Part shown: piece by piece, positions 1 through 8,727 of the stretch
Numbering within the stretch: the first letter of the stretch is position 1
Layout: every line of letters begins with the position of its first letter
From: Herbaspirillum rubrisubalbicans
GTDB taxonomy: Bacteria > Pseudomonadota > Gammaproteobacteria > Burkholderiales > Burkholderiaceae_D
Direction of reading: 5' to 3'
Length of the DNA: 64,000 nt
Assembly (NCBI RefSeq): GCF_003719195.1
Contig: NZ_CP024996.1
Coordinates: forward strand, 2,108,001 to 2,172,000
The notes under the pieces: generated by a model
Seen by the model: the letters and a program-made list of their open reading frames with translations, nothing else
Database searches by the model: none
Told to the model about the DNA's origin: nothing
Made by a program: the position numbers and the translations under genes

Positions 1-322
1 CCAGCAGCAATTGGTAGCCCTGCAGGCTCAGTTGCTCGGAGAGGCCGCGCACGCTTTCGGCAAAGATCGAGTGGCTGATGGTGGGCACGATGGCCGCCAC
101 GATGCGGGTGCGACGCGAGGCCAGGCCACCGGCCAGCATGTTGGGAATGTAGCCCATGCTGCTGATGAAGGCTTCGACCCGTTCGCGGGTGGCTGGCGCC
201 ACTTTTTCCGGGGTATTGATGACCCGCGACACCGTAATGTGCGATACCCCTGCTGCACGCGCCACGTCTTCCTTGGTGATAGCGCGGGCGGGTGGGGTAG
301 GGGTGTCGGATTTGCGAGTCAT
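1..322 (-). CDS. LacI/GntR-family transcriptional regulator (3' part off the window)
   Basis: Only the N-terminal ~107 residues are in the window; the gene continues past the left edge. The protein begins MTRKSDTPTPPARAITKED and then shows the LacI-type helix-turn-helix (EDVARAAGVSHITVSRVIN, about residues 18-36), followed by the hinge region with ASRRTRIVAAIVPTISHSIF, which enters the sugar-binding periplasmic-binding-protein fold. The family represses carbohydrate catabolic operons and releases DNA on binding a sugar effector. The ATG is the first in frame and there is no gene upstream within 100 bp. The effector and target genes are outside the window, so no specific symbol is given. Confidence 0.9.
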   Translation of the reverse strand, partial: MTRKSDTPTPPARAITKEDVARAAGVSHITVSRVINTPEKVAPATRERVEAFISSMGYIPNMLAGGLASRRTRIVAAIVPTISHSIFAESVRGLSEQLSLQGYQLLL

Positions 323-435
323 GGGGGAGGGGGGTGAAGAATTGTTGCAAGCATAACAGCAGCTTGCCCTGCCGGGGGCCTGCGGACATCCACATCCGCA
401 GCTGCCCGGCAGGCTGCTGAGGCGCCGGAGCGCAC

Positions 436-861
436 TCAGTCGCGGTCGTTGAAGGCCGAGATATTGGAAACCTGGAATACCCCGGACAAGGATTGCAACT
501 CGTTGCGATGCAGTTGCGCCAGGCGATGCAGGTATTGCTCGCCCAGCGTGGTCAGGCGCACCTGGACCAGGCGCTTGTCGCGGTCGTCCGGGGTGCGCGT
601 GACCAGGCCGGCCTTCACGCAGCGCGTCACCAGGGCTACCACGCCATGGTGCTGGGCTTGCAGGCGCTCGGCCAGTTCGCTGATGCTGGCCCAGTCGCGC
701 CCGGGATAGCCCTTGATGTGCAGCAGGAGCAGGTATTGCAGCGGGGTCAGGCCTTCGCTTTGGGCGGCGTCTTCCGAAAAGCGCAGGAAACGGCGTAATT
801 GGTAGCGAAATTCCGACAGTGCCTCGAAATCGTCTTTTTGCAGGCGGGGCGTGCCGTTCAT
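436..861 (-). CDS. MarR-family transcriptional regulator
   Basis: A 141-residue protein with the usual MarR length and layout: a helical N-terminus (FRYQLRRFLRFSEDAAQSEG), then LTPLQYLLLLHIKGYPG, a winged helix (ASISELAERLQAQHHGVVALVTR) and the wing motif TRTPDDRDKRLVQVRLT, the DxRxxR signature that contacts DNA. It would act as a dimeric repressor sensing small aromatic or oxidative ligands. The gene is divergent from the HPP/CBS membrane protein that starts at 1021, with a 19-bp palindrome between them, so control of itself and that neighbour is the simplest reading. The ligand is unknown. The chosen start gives the normal N-terminus for the family. Confidence 0.9.
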   Translation of the reverse strand: MNGTPRLQKDDFEALSEFRYQLRRFLRFSEDAAQSEGLTPLQYLLLLHIKGYPGRDWASISELAERLQAQHHGVVALVTRCVKAGLVTRTPDDRDKRLVQVRLTTLGEQYLHRLAQLHRNELQSLSGVFQVSNISAFNDRD

Positions 862-933
862 CGCGACGAACCCTCGCAGTGAGGCGCAAGGGATACAGCG
901 AAATGCTGCTGGGAGAGGAGTGAATGGGACATG

Positions 934-952
934 TATATCATCTTGTGATGTA
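934..952. promoter_or_regulatory. Candidate MarR operator palindrome
   Basis: An inverted repeat with arms TATATCA and TGATGTA around a 5-base centre (6 of 7 arm positions complementary), in the divergent intergenic region between the MarR gene and the HPP/CBS gene. Size and position suit a MarR dimer site. Function is inferred. Confidence 0.45.
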
Positions 953-1020
953 ATTGCGGTTTGGCTGGGGGCGCTGTTACGCCGCTGGCCGCTGTGAAGA
1001 TACGTTGTTACGGAACGGAT

Positions 1021-2226
1021 ATGCCCGATTCTATCTTGCTGTGGTTCAAAAGTTTCATTCCTGCCAGAACGCATGTCGATCGCTTTGAGCGAATGCGCGC
1101 CTGCGTCGGCAGTCTGTTCGGCATCCTGATGGTGGGCCTGATCAGTTATGCGCTGTTGCCGCATGAGGCCCGCACCATCTGGCTGATCGCGCCCATGGGA
1201 GCGTCGGCGGTGCTGCTCTTTGCGGTGCCGTCCAGTCCGCTGGCGCAGCCTTGGTCCATCATGGGCGGCAATTTGTGTGCGGCGGTCATTGGCGTGAGTT
1301 GTGCCCGGCTGGTCCAGGAGCCGGCGCTGGCGGCGGCGCTGGCGATTTCGCTGGCCATCGGTGCGATGTTCCTGTTGCGTTGCATCCATCCGCCCAGTGG
1401 CGCGGTGGCTCTGACGGCGGTGTTGGGCGGGCCGGCAGTGCAGCAGATGGGCTATGCCTTCGTGCTCTCGCCGGTCTTGCTCAATTCGGCGCTGCTGCTG
1501 GCGATGGCGCTATTCTTCAACAATGCCACCGGGCGCCGCTATCCCCATGCCCAGCAGAGTGCGGCGGCGCACCCGCACCAGACGCGAGATGAATTACCGA
1601 TCACGCGTCTGGGCTTTTCGCACGAGGATCTGGATGAGGTGCTGAAGAATTTTAACCAGGTGCTCGACATCGGTCGTGACGATCTGGAAGAAATCTTCAT
1701 GCAGACCGAAATGCGTGCCTACCATCGTCGTTTTGGCCAGACCCTGTGTGCTGCGGTGATGTCGCGCGACGTGGTGGCGGTGGAGTTTGCCACCGGCTTG
1801 GATGAGGCCTGGCGCCTGTTGCAGCAGCACCGCCTGCGCGCCATGCCGGTGCTGGACCGGGGGCGGCACGTGATCGGCATCATCAGTCGCAGCGACTTCC
1901 TCGAACACGCCGGTGTGGAGGTGCAGTCAGGCCTGGCGGGGCAATTGCGGCGTTTGCTGCATCGGGTGCCCTTTTCCCATTCCGACAAGCCAGAAGTGGT
2001 CGGGCAGATCATGAGCCGTCCCGTCATTACTGCGCAGGTCGACACTCCCGTGCTGGAACTGGTGCCGCGCATGGCCGATGGCTTGCACCAGATTCCCATC
2101 GTGCAGGCCGATGGCAAGCTGGCCGGGATGTTGACGCAATCGGACATGATTGCTGCGCTGTATGAGAAGAATCTGGCGGCGGCGCGCGCTGTGCCGAGCG
2201 CGCCGGGCTTGCGCACTGCGGCTTGA
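1021..2226 (+). CDS. HPP family membrane protein with C-terminal tandem CBS domains
   Basis: A 401-residue protein. The N-terminal half (about residues 25-180) has four or five hydrophobic helices with the HPP signature RCIHPPSGAVALTAVLGG and the segment IAPMGASAVLLFAVPSSPLAQPW. The C-terminal half holds two CBS motifs, about 245-300 (VMSRDVVAVEFATGLDEAWR) and 325-385 (IMSRPVITAQVDTPVLELV). HPP proteins in plants and cyanobacteria have been linked to nitrite transport; in proteobacteria the substrate is not settled. CBS pairs usually bind adenosyl ligands and gate the partner domain. An in-frame ATG exists at 961, but 1021 gives the conserved N-terminus and leaves room for the divergent promoter and operator. 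Probably regulated by the divergent MarR protein. Confidence 0.85.
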   Translation: MPDSILLWFKSFIPARTHVDRFERMRACVGSLFGILMVGLISYALLPHEARTIWLIAPMGASAVLLFAVPSSPLAQPWSIMGGNLCAAVIGVSCARLVQEPALAAALAISLAIGAMFLLRCIHPPSGAVALTAVLGGPAVQQMGYAFVLSPVLLNSALLLAMALFFNNATGRRYPHAQQSAAAHPHQTRDELPITRLGFSHEDLDEVLKNFNQVLDIGRDDLEEIFMQTEMRAYHRRFGQTLCAAVMSRDVVAVEFATGLDEAWRLLQQHRLRAMPVLDRGRHVIGIISRSDFLEHAGVEVQSGLAGQLRRLLHRVPFSHSDKPEVVGQIMSRPVITAQVDTPVLELVPRMADGLHQIPIVQADGKLAGMLTQSDMIAALYEKNLAAARAVPSAPGLRTAA

Positions 2227-2305
2227 ATGGCTTAAAGGCGTGGCTTGACAGTGGGCGTGGGCAGGAGGATCTTGCTTGCATGATGTTTCATCAAGGGAGG
2301 TTGTG

Positions 2306-2473
2306 ATGAGAACAAATGCGCTGGCCGTGATGGTCTCTGCCTTGTTGCTGTTGCAGGCTTGCGAACGCCGGGGCGGCAATCCGCCCAAGCCGGTGGCTTC
2401 GGCGTCGCAGCAGGTCGCTCAAGTGGCGTGGGTGTGCAGAGGCGTTGGATGGGGGGGGGGGCTGTGGCGCTGA
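2306..2473 (+). CDS. Small putative lipoprotein with an 11-G tract near its 3' end
   Basis: A short ORF of 55 residues starting MRTNALAVMVSALLLLQAC, a lipoprotein signal peptide with lipobox LLQA|C. A strong ribosome binding site (AAGGGAGG, 2293-2300) lies 5 bases before the ATG. The mature part is tiny and Pro/Ala/Gln-rich and no family is recognised. Codons near the end run through eleven consecutive G residues (2451-2461), giving a WGGG ending. Losing one G would end the protein with AVALKAGSY instead of LWR, so the reading frame after about residue 48 is uncertain. A real lipoprotein start is well supported; the C-terminus is not. Confidence 0.6.
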   Translation: MRTNALAVMVSALLLLQACERRGGNPPKPVASASQQVAQVAWVCRGVGWGGGLWR

Positions 2474-2797
2474 AGGCAGGGAGTTATTGAGCACGTGAAT
2501 ATCTGCTATTGCCACAATAAAGCAGACGCGCTCGGGGTGCCTCGCTATAGTGGCACCTGTCTCCTCCAATCTCCTCCTTAAGAAATTGGATTCAAGCCCG
2601 CACCTCTCGGTCGCGGGCTTTTTTTTTGCCTGTTCGTTCGGCTTTGCCTCCCTGTCGGTGATTATCCCTTCACTCGGTAGGGAAGCGGAGGCGCCGGTTC
2701 TTGGTAAGATGGTGCATCCGGCGTCCTTGCTTATGTCTTTCTTGTTTTTTTTTGATAACGGACGCGCTGCTTCACGCTTTACCTTCAGATTCTGTCA
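2474..2797. other. Intergenic region, 324 bp, with terminator
   Basis: No credible gene. It contains the terminator at 2594-2627 and a TATAGT hexamer about 50 bases before it (no good -35), so a very short independent transcript is possible. The T-rich stretch before 2798 is the leader of the DUF1289 gene. Confidence 0.4.
2594..2627 (+). terminator. Intrinsic terminator
   Basis: Stem AGCCCGC/GCGGGCT (2595-2601 with 2613-2619) followed by nine T residues. It ends transcription from the lipoprotein gene or a short transcript started in 2474-2590. Confidence 0.8.
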
Positions 2798-3016
2798 ATG
2801 TCTTCCACATCCCTGTCGCCATCGCCCACCACTTCTGCGCCCGAACGCCCCGATACGCCTTGCGTGGCGGTCTGCTCGACCACTTTCGACGATGTCTGCC
2901 GCGGTTGCGGCCGCACGGTCGATGAGGTGGCGCAGTGGGTCTTCATGGATGAGACGCAGCGCGAGGTGGTGTGGCAGCGCATCCTGGCCCAGGGTTACCC
3001 GCGCCGTAATTACTGA
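2798..3016 (+). CDS. DUF1289 domain-containing protein
   Basis: A 72-residue protein. After a Ser/Pro-rich start it carries the DUF1289 pattern PDTPCVAVCSTTFDDVCRGC followed by GRT and WVFMDETQREVVWQRI: four cysteines arranged C-x3-C and C-x2-C, probably a small metal-binding fold. The molecular role of the family is unknown. Its stop codon overlaps the convergent Maf-family gene by 7 bases. The ATG at 2798 is the first in frame and places the cysteine core at residues 22-38. Confidence 0.85.
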   Translation: MSSTSLSPSPTTSAPERPDTPCVAVCSTTFDDVCRGCGRTVDEVAQWVFMDETQREVVWQRILAQGYPRRNY

Positions 3017-3648
3017 GGCGGCAGGCCCGCTGCAAAGAACTTCACCCCTGCCTGGCGCAGCATACTGGTCAAGGCAATCAGTGGCAGGCCGGTCAGGGCG
3101 GTGGGGTCGTCGCTGTGGATGCTGTCCAGGATGGCGATGCCCAATCCTTCATTCTTGGCGCTGCCGGCGCAGTCATAGGGTTGCTCAATGCGCAGGTAGG
3201 CCTCCAGTTCGGCGTCGTCCAGATCGCGAAAGCGCACCAGGGTCTGCACATTGCAGACCTGCGCCGCAGTGGCGGCATCGGCGCGGCGGCCATCCCACAG
3301 ACACAGTGCGGTATGGAAGATCACTTCGCGTCCGCGCATCCATTGCAATTGCTTCAAGGCATTGGCGTGATTGCCGGGTTTACCGATCTGCTGGCCATCC
3401 AGGGTGGCAACCTGGTCCGAGCCGATCACCAGGGCCGCGCCCACGCGTGCGGCGATGGCACCGGCCTTCTGGTGCGCCAGGCGCAGCGCGGTGGCCTGCG
3501 GGCTTTCGCCGGGTTGCGGGGATTCGTCGATGTCCGGGGCCATGGTTTCGAAGGGCAGGCCGAGTCGGCTCAGCAGTTCCTTGCGATAGATGGAGCTGGA
3601 GCCTAGGATCAGGCGTGCTTGGCTGGGATTGGGATGATTTTGCGACAT
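3010..3648 (-). CDS. Maf-family nucleotide pyrophosphatase (YceF-like)
   Basis: 212 residues, normal for the family. It shows the N-terminal phosphate-binding motif LILGSSSIYRKELLSRLGL, the DIDES segment typical of the YceF branch rather than the DVDET of YhdE/Maf, the catalytic loop GSDQVA (about residue 80) and the C-terminal YDCAGSAKNEGLGI. YceF proteins hydrolyse m7GTP and related modified nucleoside triphosphates to keep them out of RNA. The gene is divergent from yceD-rpmF, a common betaproteobacterial arrangement. The ATG at 3648 is used because the motif then starts at residue 13, as in relatives. Confidence 0.88.
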   Translation of the reverse strand: MSQNHPNPSQARLILGSSSIYRKELLSRLGLPFETMAPDIDESPQPGESPQATALRLAHQKAGAIAARVGAALVIGSDQVATLDGQQIGKPGNHANALKQLQWMRGREVIFHTALCLWDGRRADAATAAQVCNVQTLVRFRDLDDAELEAYLRIEQPYDCAGSAKNEGLGIAILDSIHSDDPTALTGLPLIALTSMLRQAGVKFFAAGLPPQ

Positions 3649-3780
3649 ATCGGAAGTGGCAGATGTGATGCTGTTGGCAATGGAAACCCGGATTTTGGCC
3701 GAAAAACGCGGTAAAAGCGGGTTTGTTGCCACAAGCGGTGCATTTTTTTGCGCGCAGATCGCGAATGGCGCGCTAAGGCT

Positions 3781-3810
3781 TTGACTGGTAAGGAAATTTT
3801 CTGTTATGAT
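3781..3810 (+). promoter_or_regulatory. Sigma-70 promoter of yceD-rpmF
   Basis: TTGACT (3781-3786), an 18-base spacer, then TATGAT (3805-3810). The -10 box overlaps the ATG at 3806, which therefore cannot be the yceD start from this promoter; the ATG at 3839 remains. Confidence 0.7.
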
Positions 3811-3838
3811 CGCAGGTTTTCCGGATTCTGCTTTGGCT

Positions 3839-4336
3839 ATGAATGCATTTGTTATCGACGCGTTCGAATTCTGCAGGCTGAAACAGCAGGCGCAGGGTGA
3901 GATTCCGGTTGCTGAATTAGGTCGTCTGGCGCAAGAGACGGTTGACCGTTCCGGCACGATTCACTGGGCTCTGTCCGGCGATATCGACAAGCTGGGACAT
4001 GCTCAACTCAGTCTGGCAGTGTCGGGTGCAGTTAATCTGATCTGTCAGCGTTGCCTGACGGCATTGAATTTCGAGATTGATTCGAAGTCGCTGCTGGTAT
4101 TGGCAAAAGATGAGGCGCAAGCCGACACCATCGAAGAACTGCTGGATGATGATGAGATCGATGTCATCGTCGGATCAGCCGCCTTCGATGTGAACTACCT
4201 GATCGAAGACGAAGCGTTGCTGGCCCTGCCGGTGGCGCCCAAGCATGAAGTCTGTCCTGACGGTAGTGTGGCGGACCAGGCCAAAGGTGCTGAACGGGCT
4301 TCCCCGTTTGAGGTACTGAAGAAGTTGAAGCAGTAA
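3839..4336 (+). CDS. yceD: YceD family protein (DUF177), 23S rRNA accumulation factor-like
   Basis: 165 residues from the ATG at 3839. The conserved core is LICQRCLTALNFEI (a Cys-x2-Cys pair), and a later cysteine sits in HEVCPDGSV, with a Glu/Asp-rich middle (EELLDDDEIDVIVG). E. coli YceD is linked to 23S rRNA accumulation, and the gene is almost always next to rpmF, as here. The upstream ATG at 3806 lies inside the -10 box, so the shorter form is preferred. Its 5' leader is then only about 22 bases with no clear Shine-Dalgarno. Confidence 0.85.
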   Translation: MNAFVIDAFEFCRLKQQAQGEIPVAELGRLAQETVDRSGTIHWALSGDIDKLGHAQLSLAVSGAVNLICQRCLTALNFEIDSKSLLVLAKDEAQADTIEELLDDDEIDVIVGSAAFDVNYLIEDEALLALPVAPKHEVCPDGSVADQAKGAERASPFEVLKKLKQ

Positions 4337-4450
4337 CAAGTATTGTTGGGGAATGTCTGGCAAAGGCCGGGCAGCGGCACAGCGGGTTTACCAAAAACAG
4401 GAACCCGGTGTGTTAAAATTTTCAATCTTAAGTAAGGTTTAGGAGTAATC

Positions 4451-4633
4451 ATGGCCGTTCAACAGAACAAAAAGACCCCGTCCAAGCGCGGTATGCATCG
4501 CGCACACGACTTTCTGACTGCACCCCCGCTGGCTGTGGAGCCGACCACTGGTGAGACCCACCTGCGTCACCACATCAGCCCCAACGGTTTCTACCGTGGT
4601 CGCAAGGTGTTGAAGACCAAGAACGACGAGTAA
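4451..4633 (+). CDS. rpmF: 50S ribosomal protein L32
   Basis: 60 residues beginning [20 protein letters not shown], the invariant L32 start, ending [19 protein letters not shown]32 binds 23S rRNA near the peptide exit region of the large subunit. A good ribosome binding site (TTTAGGAG, 4437-4444) sits 6 bases before the ATG. It is the second gene of the yceD-rpmF unit, which ends at the terminator at 4664-4717 before plsX. Confidence 0.97.
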   Translation: MAVQQNKKTPSKRGMHRAHDFLTAPPLAVEPTTGETHLRHHISPNGFYRGRKVLKTKNDE

Positions 4634-4663
4634 TCTCATTCATTGAGCTTGCTGTTTTTGGAG

Positions 4664-4717
4664 AAAAGCGGCGCAATGAGCTTCTGTTTCAAGAGGTTCA
4701 TTTTGCGCCGCTTTTTT
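4664..4717 (+). terminator. Intrinsic terminator after rpmF
   Basis: A long stem, AAAAGCGGCGCAA (4664-4676) against TTGCGCCGCTTTT (4703-4715), extended inward by AATGA/TCATT, ending in a run of T residues. Confidence 0.85.
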
Positions 4718-4853
4718 ATGTCCGCGACATCCGTCAGCGGGCGTGCCTGCCTGCTTGCGTGAACCTTCATTTGGCGTTTTGTATAGGTGTGCCATTTTGA
4801 ACGGTCTCCAATCTGCCTCATAATGTGGGCTGGCCAGGCTCTGAATCAAATCG

Positions 4854-5951
4854 ATGACCATCAAAATTTCAATTGACTGCATGGGTGGCGATCATGGCCC
4901 GTCAGTCACTCTCCCGGCCGCGGCCTCCTTCCTCAAGCGCCAACCCGATGCGGAACTGATCCTGGTCGGCCAGGAAGCCGTGCTGCAGCCGCTGCTGAAG
5001 AAATACAAACTGGCCGGCGAGCCACGCGTGCGCATCCATCACGCCACCGAAGTGGTGACCATGGAAGACCCGGTGGAAGTTGCCCTGCGTCGTAAGAAGG
5101 ATTCTTCACTGCGCGTAGCAGTGACTCTGGTCAAGGATGGCCAGGCCCACGCTGCCGTCTCGGCCGGTAATACCGGCGCGCTCATGGCAGTCTCGCGCTA
5201 TGTGTTGAAGACCTTGCCGGGCGTCGACCGTCCGGCCATCTGCACCATCCTGCCCAACCAGAAGGATGGCCCCACCTACATGCTCGACTTGGGCGCCAAT
5301 GTCGACTGCGAACCCCAACATTTACATCAATTTGCACTGATGGGCTCGGCCCTGGTGGCGGTCATGGAAGGCAAGGCCAAACCGACTGTGGGCCTGTTGA
5401 ACGTGGGCGAAGAAGACATGAAGGGCAATGAGCTGGTCAAGGCTACCGCCGGCCTGCTGCGTGCCGAGCATGAGAAGGGCATCCTCAACTTCTACGGCAA
5501 CGTCGAAGGTAATGACATCTTCGAAGGCACCACTGACCTTGTGGTGTGCGACGGCTTCGTCGGCAACGTGACCCTGAAGGCGTCCGAAGGCCTGGGGCGT
5601 TTCGTCAAGCAGGTGCTTACCAGTGAATTCAAGAAGGGCTTCATCAACAAGCTCGGCGCCCTGATCGCCTATGGTGCCATCAAGGCGCTGTCGCGCCGCC
5701 TCAATCCTTCCCGTTACAATGGCGCCAGCTTGCTGGGCTTGAAAGGCCTGGTCTTCAAGAGTCACGGCGGCGCCGATGTGTATGCGTTTGAATGGGCCAT
5801 CCGCCGCGCCTATGACGCGGCCAAGTATGATGTACTCGCCCGTATTGCCGCCAGCATGGCGGAGCTGATGCCCCAGGGACAGGGGCGCACGGCCGAGGCC
5901 GAAGCGGGGGCTTTCGAGCCGGCCCCGGTCTCGCTGGATCAACCGAACTAA
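4854..5951 (+). CDS. plsX: Phosphate acyltransferase PlsX
   Basis: 365 residues, starting [20 protein letters not shown], the diagnostic PlsX N-terminus. Other conserved segments are [22 protein letters not shown] and [18 protein letters not shown]. PlsX is a peripheral membrane enzyme that turns acyl-ACP plus phosphate into acyl-phosphate, which PlsY uses to start phospholipid synthesis. It heads the plsX-fabH-fabD-fabG-acpP-fabF cluster and is 17 bases from fabH, so precursor supply and fatty acid elongation are co-expressed. The C-terminal ~25 residues are Ala/Glu-rich and variable. Confidence 0.96.
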   Translation: MTIKISIDCMGGDHGPSVTLPAAASFLKRQPDAELILVGQEAVLQPLLKKYKLAGEPRVRIHHATEVVTMEDPVEVALRRKKDSSLRVAVTLVKDGQAHAAVSAGNTGALMAVSRYVLKTLPGVDRPAICTILPNQKDGPTYMLDLGANVDCEPQHLHQFALMGSALVAVMEGKAKPTVGLLNVGEEDMKGNELVKATAGLLRAEHEKGILNFYGNVEGNDIFEGTTDLVVCDGFVGNVTLKASEGLGRFVKQVLTSEFKKGFINKLGALIAYGAIKALSRRLNPSRYNGASLLGLKGLVFKSHGGADVYAFEWAIRRAYDAAKYDVLARIAASMAELMPQGQGRTAEAEAGAFEPAPVSLDQPN

Positions 5952-5968
5952 CAGAGCAAGAAGACGGC

Positions 5969-6955
5969 ATGACCACTTACAGCAAAATCGTCGGTACCGG
6001 CAGCTACCTGCCTACCAAGCGCGTGACCAATCACGAACTGGCTGCGCAACTGGCCGAGCAGGGCATCGAGACCTCGGATGAATGGATCGTCACCCGTAGC
6101 GGCATCTCCGCGCGTCACTACGCCGAGCCTGCCCAGCTCTCCAGTGACCTGGCCCTGCAGGCAGCCCAGCGCGCGCTGGAAGCGGCCGGAATGCAGGCCA
6201 ATGACATCGACCTCATCATCATGGCCACCTCCACCCCGGATCACCTGGGTGGTTTCCCTAGTACTGCCTGTGTGGTCCAGCGCAAGCTGGGCATCACCAA
6301 CGGCGCCCCGGCCATGGATGTGCAGGCGGTCTGCAGCGGCTTCGTGTATGCCATGTCGGTGGCCGACAGCTTCATCAAATCCGGTGCGCACAAGAACGTG
6401 CTGGTGATCGGTGCCGAAGTGTTCTCGCGCATCCTCGATTTCAAGGACCGCACCACCTGTGTGCTCTTCGGCGACGGCGCCGGCGCCATCGTCATGAGCG
6501 CCGCGCAGGAGCCGGGCGTGCTGGCCACCAAGCTGCACGCCGATGGCAGTCATGGTCACATCCTGTGCGTGCCGGGCAGTGTCAACAATGGCGCCGTCGC
6601 TGGCTCTGCCTATCTGTACATGGATGGTCCGGCAGTGTTCAAGCTGGCCGTTTCCTTGCTGGACAAGGTGGCGCGCGAAGCGCTGGAAGCCGCTCAGATG
6701 CAATCCACCGACGTCGACTGGCTGGTGCCACACCAGGCCAATATCCGCATCATGCAGGGCACGGCCAAGAAGATGGGCCTGCCGCCCGAAAAAATGGTGG
6801 TGACCGTGGCCGAGCACGGCAATACCTCGGCGGCTTCCATTCCGCTGGCGCTGGACCAGGCGGTGCGCGATGGCCGTATCAAGCCGGGCCACACCGTCCT
6901 GATGGAAGGCGTGGGCGGTGGCTTCACCTGGGGCGCCGTGCTGGTGCGCATGTAA
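5969..6955 (+). CDS. fabH: 3-oxoacyl-ACP synthase III (KAS III)
   Basis: 328 residues. The catalytic triad is visible: Cys in [14 protein letters not shown], His in VPHQANIRI and Asn in [14 protein letters not shown]. The N-terminus [19 protein letters not shown] is typical. FabH condenses acetyl-CoA with malonyl-ACP to start each fatty acid chain in the cytoplasm and is a feedback point for acyl-ACP. It is tightly linked to plsX and fabD, and the ATG follows plsX by 17 bases. Confidence 0.96.
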   Translation: MTTYSKIVGTGSYLPTKRVTNHELAAQLAEQGIETSDEWIVTRSGISARHYAEPAQLSSDLALQAAQRALEAAGMQANDIDLIIMATSTPDHLGGFPSTACVVQRKLGITNGAPAMDVQAVCSGFVYAMSVADSFIKSGAHKNVLVIGAEVFSRILDFKDRTTCVLFGDGAGAIVMSAAQEPGVLATKLHADGSHGHILCVPGSVNNGAVAGSAYLYMDGPAVFKLAVSLLDKVAREALEAAQMQSTDVDWLVPHQANIRIMQGTAKKMGLPPEKMVVTVAEHGNTSAASIPLALDQAVRDGRIKPGHTVLMEGVGGGFTWGAVLVRM

Positions 6956-7042
6956 GATCGGTGCGGTCTGCCGCGGCGGTCCCGCGCTTCACATTGATCG
7001 CTGATCTCCTGCATTTTTATACAACTTCACACACATCCAAGC

Positions 7043-7975
7043 ATGACAACATTTGCTTTCGTTTTCCCCGGCCAGGGTTCTCAGGCGATCGGGATGCTCA
7101 ATGGTTTCGCCGACAATGACGTCGTGCGCCGGACCGTCGCCGAAGCCTCCGATGCTCTGCAGTTCGACCTCGGCAAGCTCATCGCCGAAGGCCCCAAGGA
7201 AGACCTGGACCTGACCACCAACACCCAGCCGGTCATGCTGACGGCGGCTGTTGCCTTCTATCGCGCCTGGCTGGCTGCCGGTGGCAAGGCGCCGGCGCTG
7301 GTCGCCGGCCACAGCCTGGGCGAATACTCGGCGCTGGTCGCCGCTGGCGTGATCGCCTTCAAGGATGCGGTGCCGCTGGTGCGCTTCCGCGCCCAGGCCA
7401 TGCAGGAAGCCGTGCCGGTCGGGCAGGGCGGGATGGCGGCCATTCTCGGCCTGTCCGATGAGGACGTGCGGGCAGCCTGTGCCGAAGCGGCGCAAGGCGA
7501 AGTCGTTGAGGCTGTCAATTTCAATGCCCCGGCCCAGGTCGTGATCGCCGGCCACAAGGCGGCGGTCGGTCGCGCCTGCGACATCGCCAAGGCCAAGGGG
7601 GCCAAGCGCGCGCTGCCGCTGCCGGTGTCGGCACCGTTCCACTCCTCGCTGTTGAAGCCCGCTTCGGATCGCCTGCAAGCCTATCTGGCCAATGTGGCGT
7701 TTTCCGCTCCGCAGATCCCGCTGATCAATAACGTCGATGTAGCCGTGGTCAATGACCCGGCCGCCATCAAGGATGCCCTGGTGCGCCAGGCCGCTGCGCC
7801 GGTGCGCTGGGTCGAGACGGTGCAGAAGATGGCCGCCGATGGCGTCACGCATCTGGTCGAATGTGGTCCGGGCAAGGTCTTGACCGGCCTGACCAAGCGT
7901 ATCAATGGCGAGCTGGTGGGTGAGGCCATCGTTGATCAGGAATCCCTGAACAAAGTATTGGAGTTGCTGAAATGA
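7043..7975 (+). CDS. fabD: Malonyl-CoA:ACP transacylase
   Basis: 310 residues. The nucleophile serine lies in VAGHSLGEYSALVAAG, with the opening FVFPGQGSQAIGML and the active-site histidine in LPVSAPFHSSLLKPA. FabD moves malonyl from CoA to the acyl carrier protein, supplying the two-carbon unit for every elongation round. Its last codon overlaps the fabG start in an ATGA junction, so the two genes are translationally coupled. Confidence 0.96.
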   Translation: MTTFAFVFPGQGSQAIGMLNGFADNDVVRRTVAEASDALQFDLGKLIAEGPKEDLDLTTNTQPVMLTAAVAFYRAWLAAGGKAPALVAGHSLGEYSALVAAGVIAFKDAVPLVRFRAQAMQEAVPVGQGGMAAILGLSDEDVRAACAEAAQGEVVEAVNFNAPAQVVIAGHKAAVGRACDIAKAKGAKRALPLPVSAPFHSSLLKPASDRLQAYLANVAFSAPQIPLINNVDVAVVNDPAAIKDALVRQAAAPVRWVETVQKMAADGVTHLVECGPGKVLTGLTKRINGELVGEAIVDQESLNKVLELLK

Positions 7976-8727
7976 GTGCACAGAATCTGCAGGGCCAGGT
8001 CGCCCTGGTGACCGGCGCGTCGCGCGGTATTGGCCGTGCCATCGCCACCGAGCTGGCAAAGCAGGGCGCCAAGGTGGTCGGTACGGCCACCTCGGAGTCG
8101 GGCGCTGTCGCCATCACCGAGTACCTGGCGGCGCTGGGCCCGGAAGCGGGTCGCGGCGCGGTGTTGAACGTCAATGACGCCCAGGCCAGCGTGGCTCTGG
8201 TGGAGCAGGTGCAGAAGGAGTTCGGCGCACTCTCGATCCTGGTCAACAATGCCGGCATCACCCAGGACCAGTTGGCCATGCGCATGAAGGAGGAGGAATG
8301 GGATAGCGTCATCGCCACCAACCTCACCGCCGTAGGCCGTCTCTCGCGCGCCGTGCTGCGCGGCATGATGAAGGCCCGCAGCGGTCGCATCATCAACATC
8401 ACCTCGGTGGTGGGCGAGGCCGGTAACCCCGGTCAGATGAACTATGCTGCTGCCAAGGCTGGCGTGGCCGGCATGAGTCGGGCGCTGGCGCGTGAAGTCG
8501 GCAGCCGCAACATCACCGTGAACTGTGTGGCGCCGGGCTTCATCGATACCGACATGACCAAAGCCCTGAGTGAGCAGCAATCGGCCGCCATCCTGCAGCA
8601 GATCCCGCTGGCGCGTCTGGGCGCAGCCGAGGAAATCGCCTACGCGGTGGCTTTCCTGGCTTCGCCGCAGGCTGCCTACATCACCGGTACCACCCTCAAT
8701 GTCAATGGCGGCATGTACATGGGTTGA
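7972..8727 (+). CDS. fabG: 3-oxoacyl-ACP reductase
   Basis: 251 residues of the short-chain dehydrogenase fold: the NADPH-binding TGASRGIGRAIA, the NNAG motif (LVNNAGITQDQLAMRM), the catalytic Ser in NITSVVGEAGNPGQMNY and the YxxxK pair in NYAAAKAG. It reduces 3-oxoacyl-ACP to the 3-hydroxy form. It overlaps fabD by 4 bases (ATGA). The 163-base gap to acpP suggests acpP also has its own promoter. Confidence 0.96.
   Translation: MSAQNLQGQVALVTGASRGIGRAIATELAKQGAKVVGTATSESGAVAITEYLAALGPEAGRGAVLNVNDAQASVALVEQVQKEFGALSILVNNAGITQDQLAMRMKEEEWDSVIATNLTAVGRLSRAVLRGMMKARSGRIINITSVVGEAGNPGQMNYAAAKAGVAGMSRALAREVGSRNITVNCVAPGFIDTDMTKALSEQQSAAILQQIPLARLGAAEEIAYAVAFLASPQAAYITGTTLNVNGGMYMG

Noticed and set aside
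961..1020. Upstream ATG for the HPP/CBS protein
   Set aside because: It adds 20 residues not typical of the family and reduces the divergent promoter region; no ribosome binding site.
2550..3668. 372-codon plus-strand frame covering the Maf-family gene
   Set aside because: It runs through the terminator at 2594-2627, the DUF1289 gene and the antisense of the Maf gene; the Arg/Ser-rich translation has no domain.
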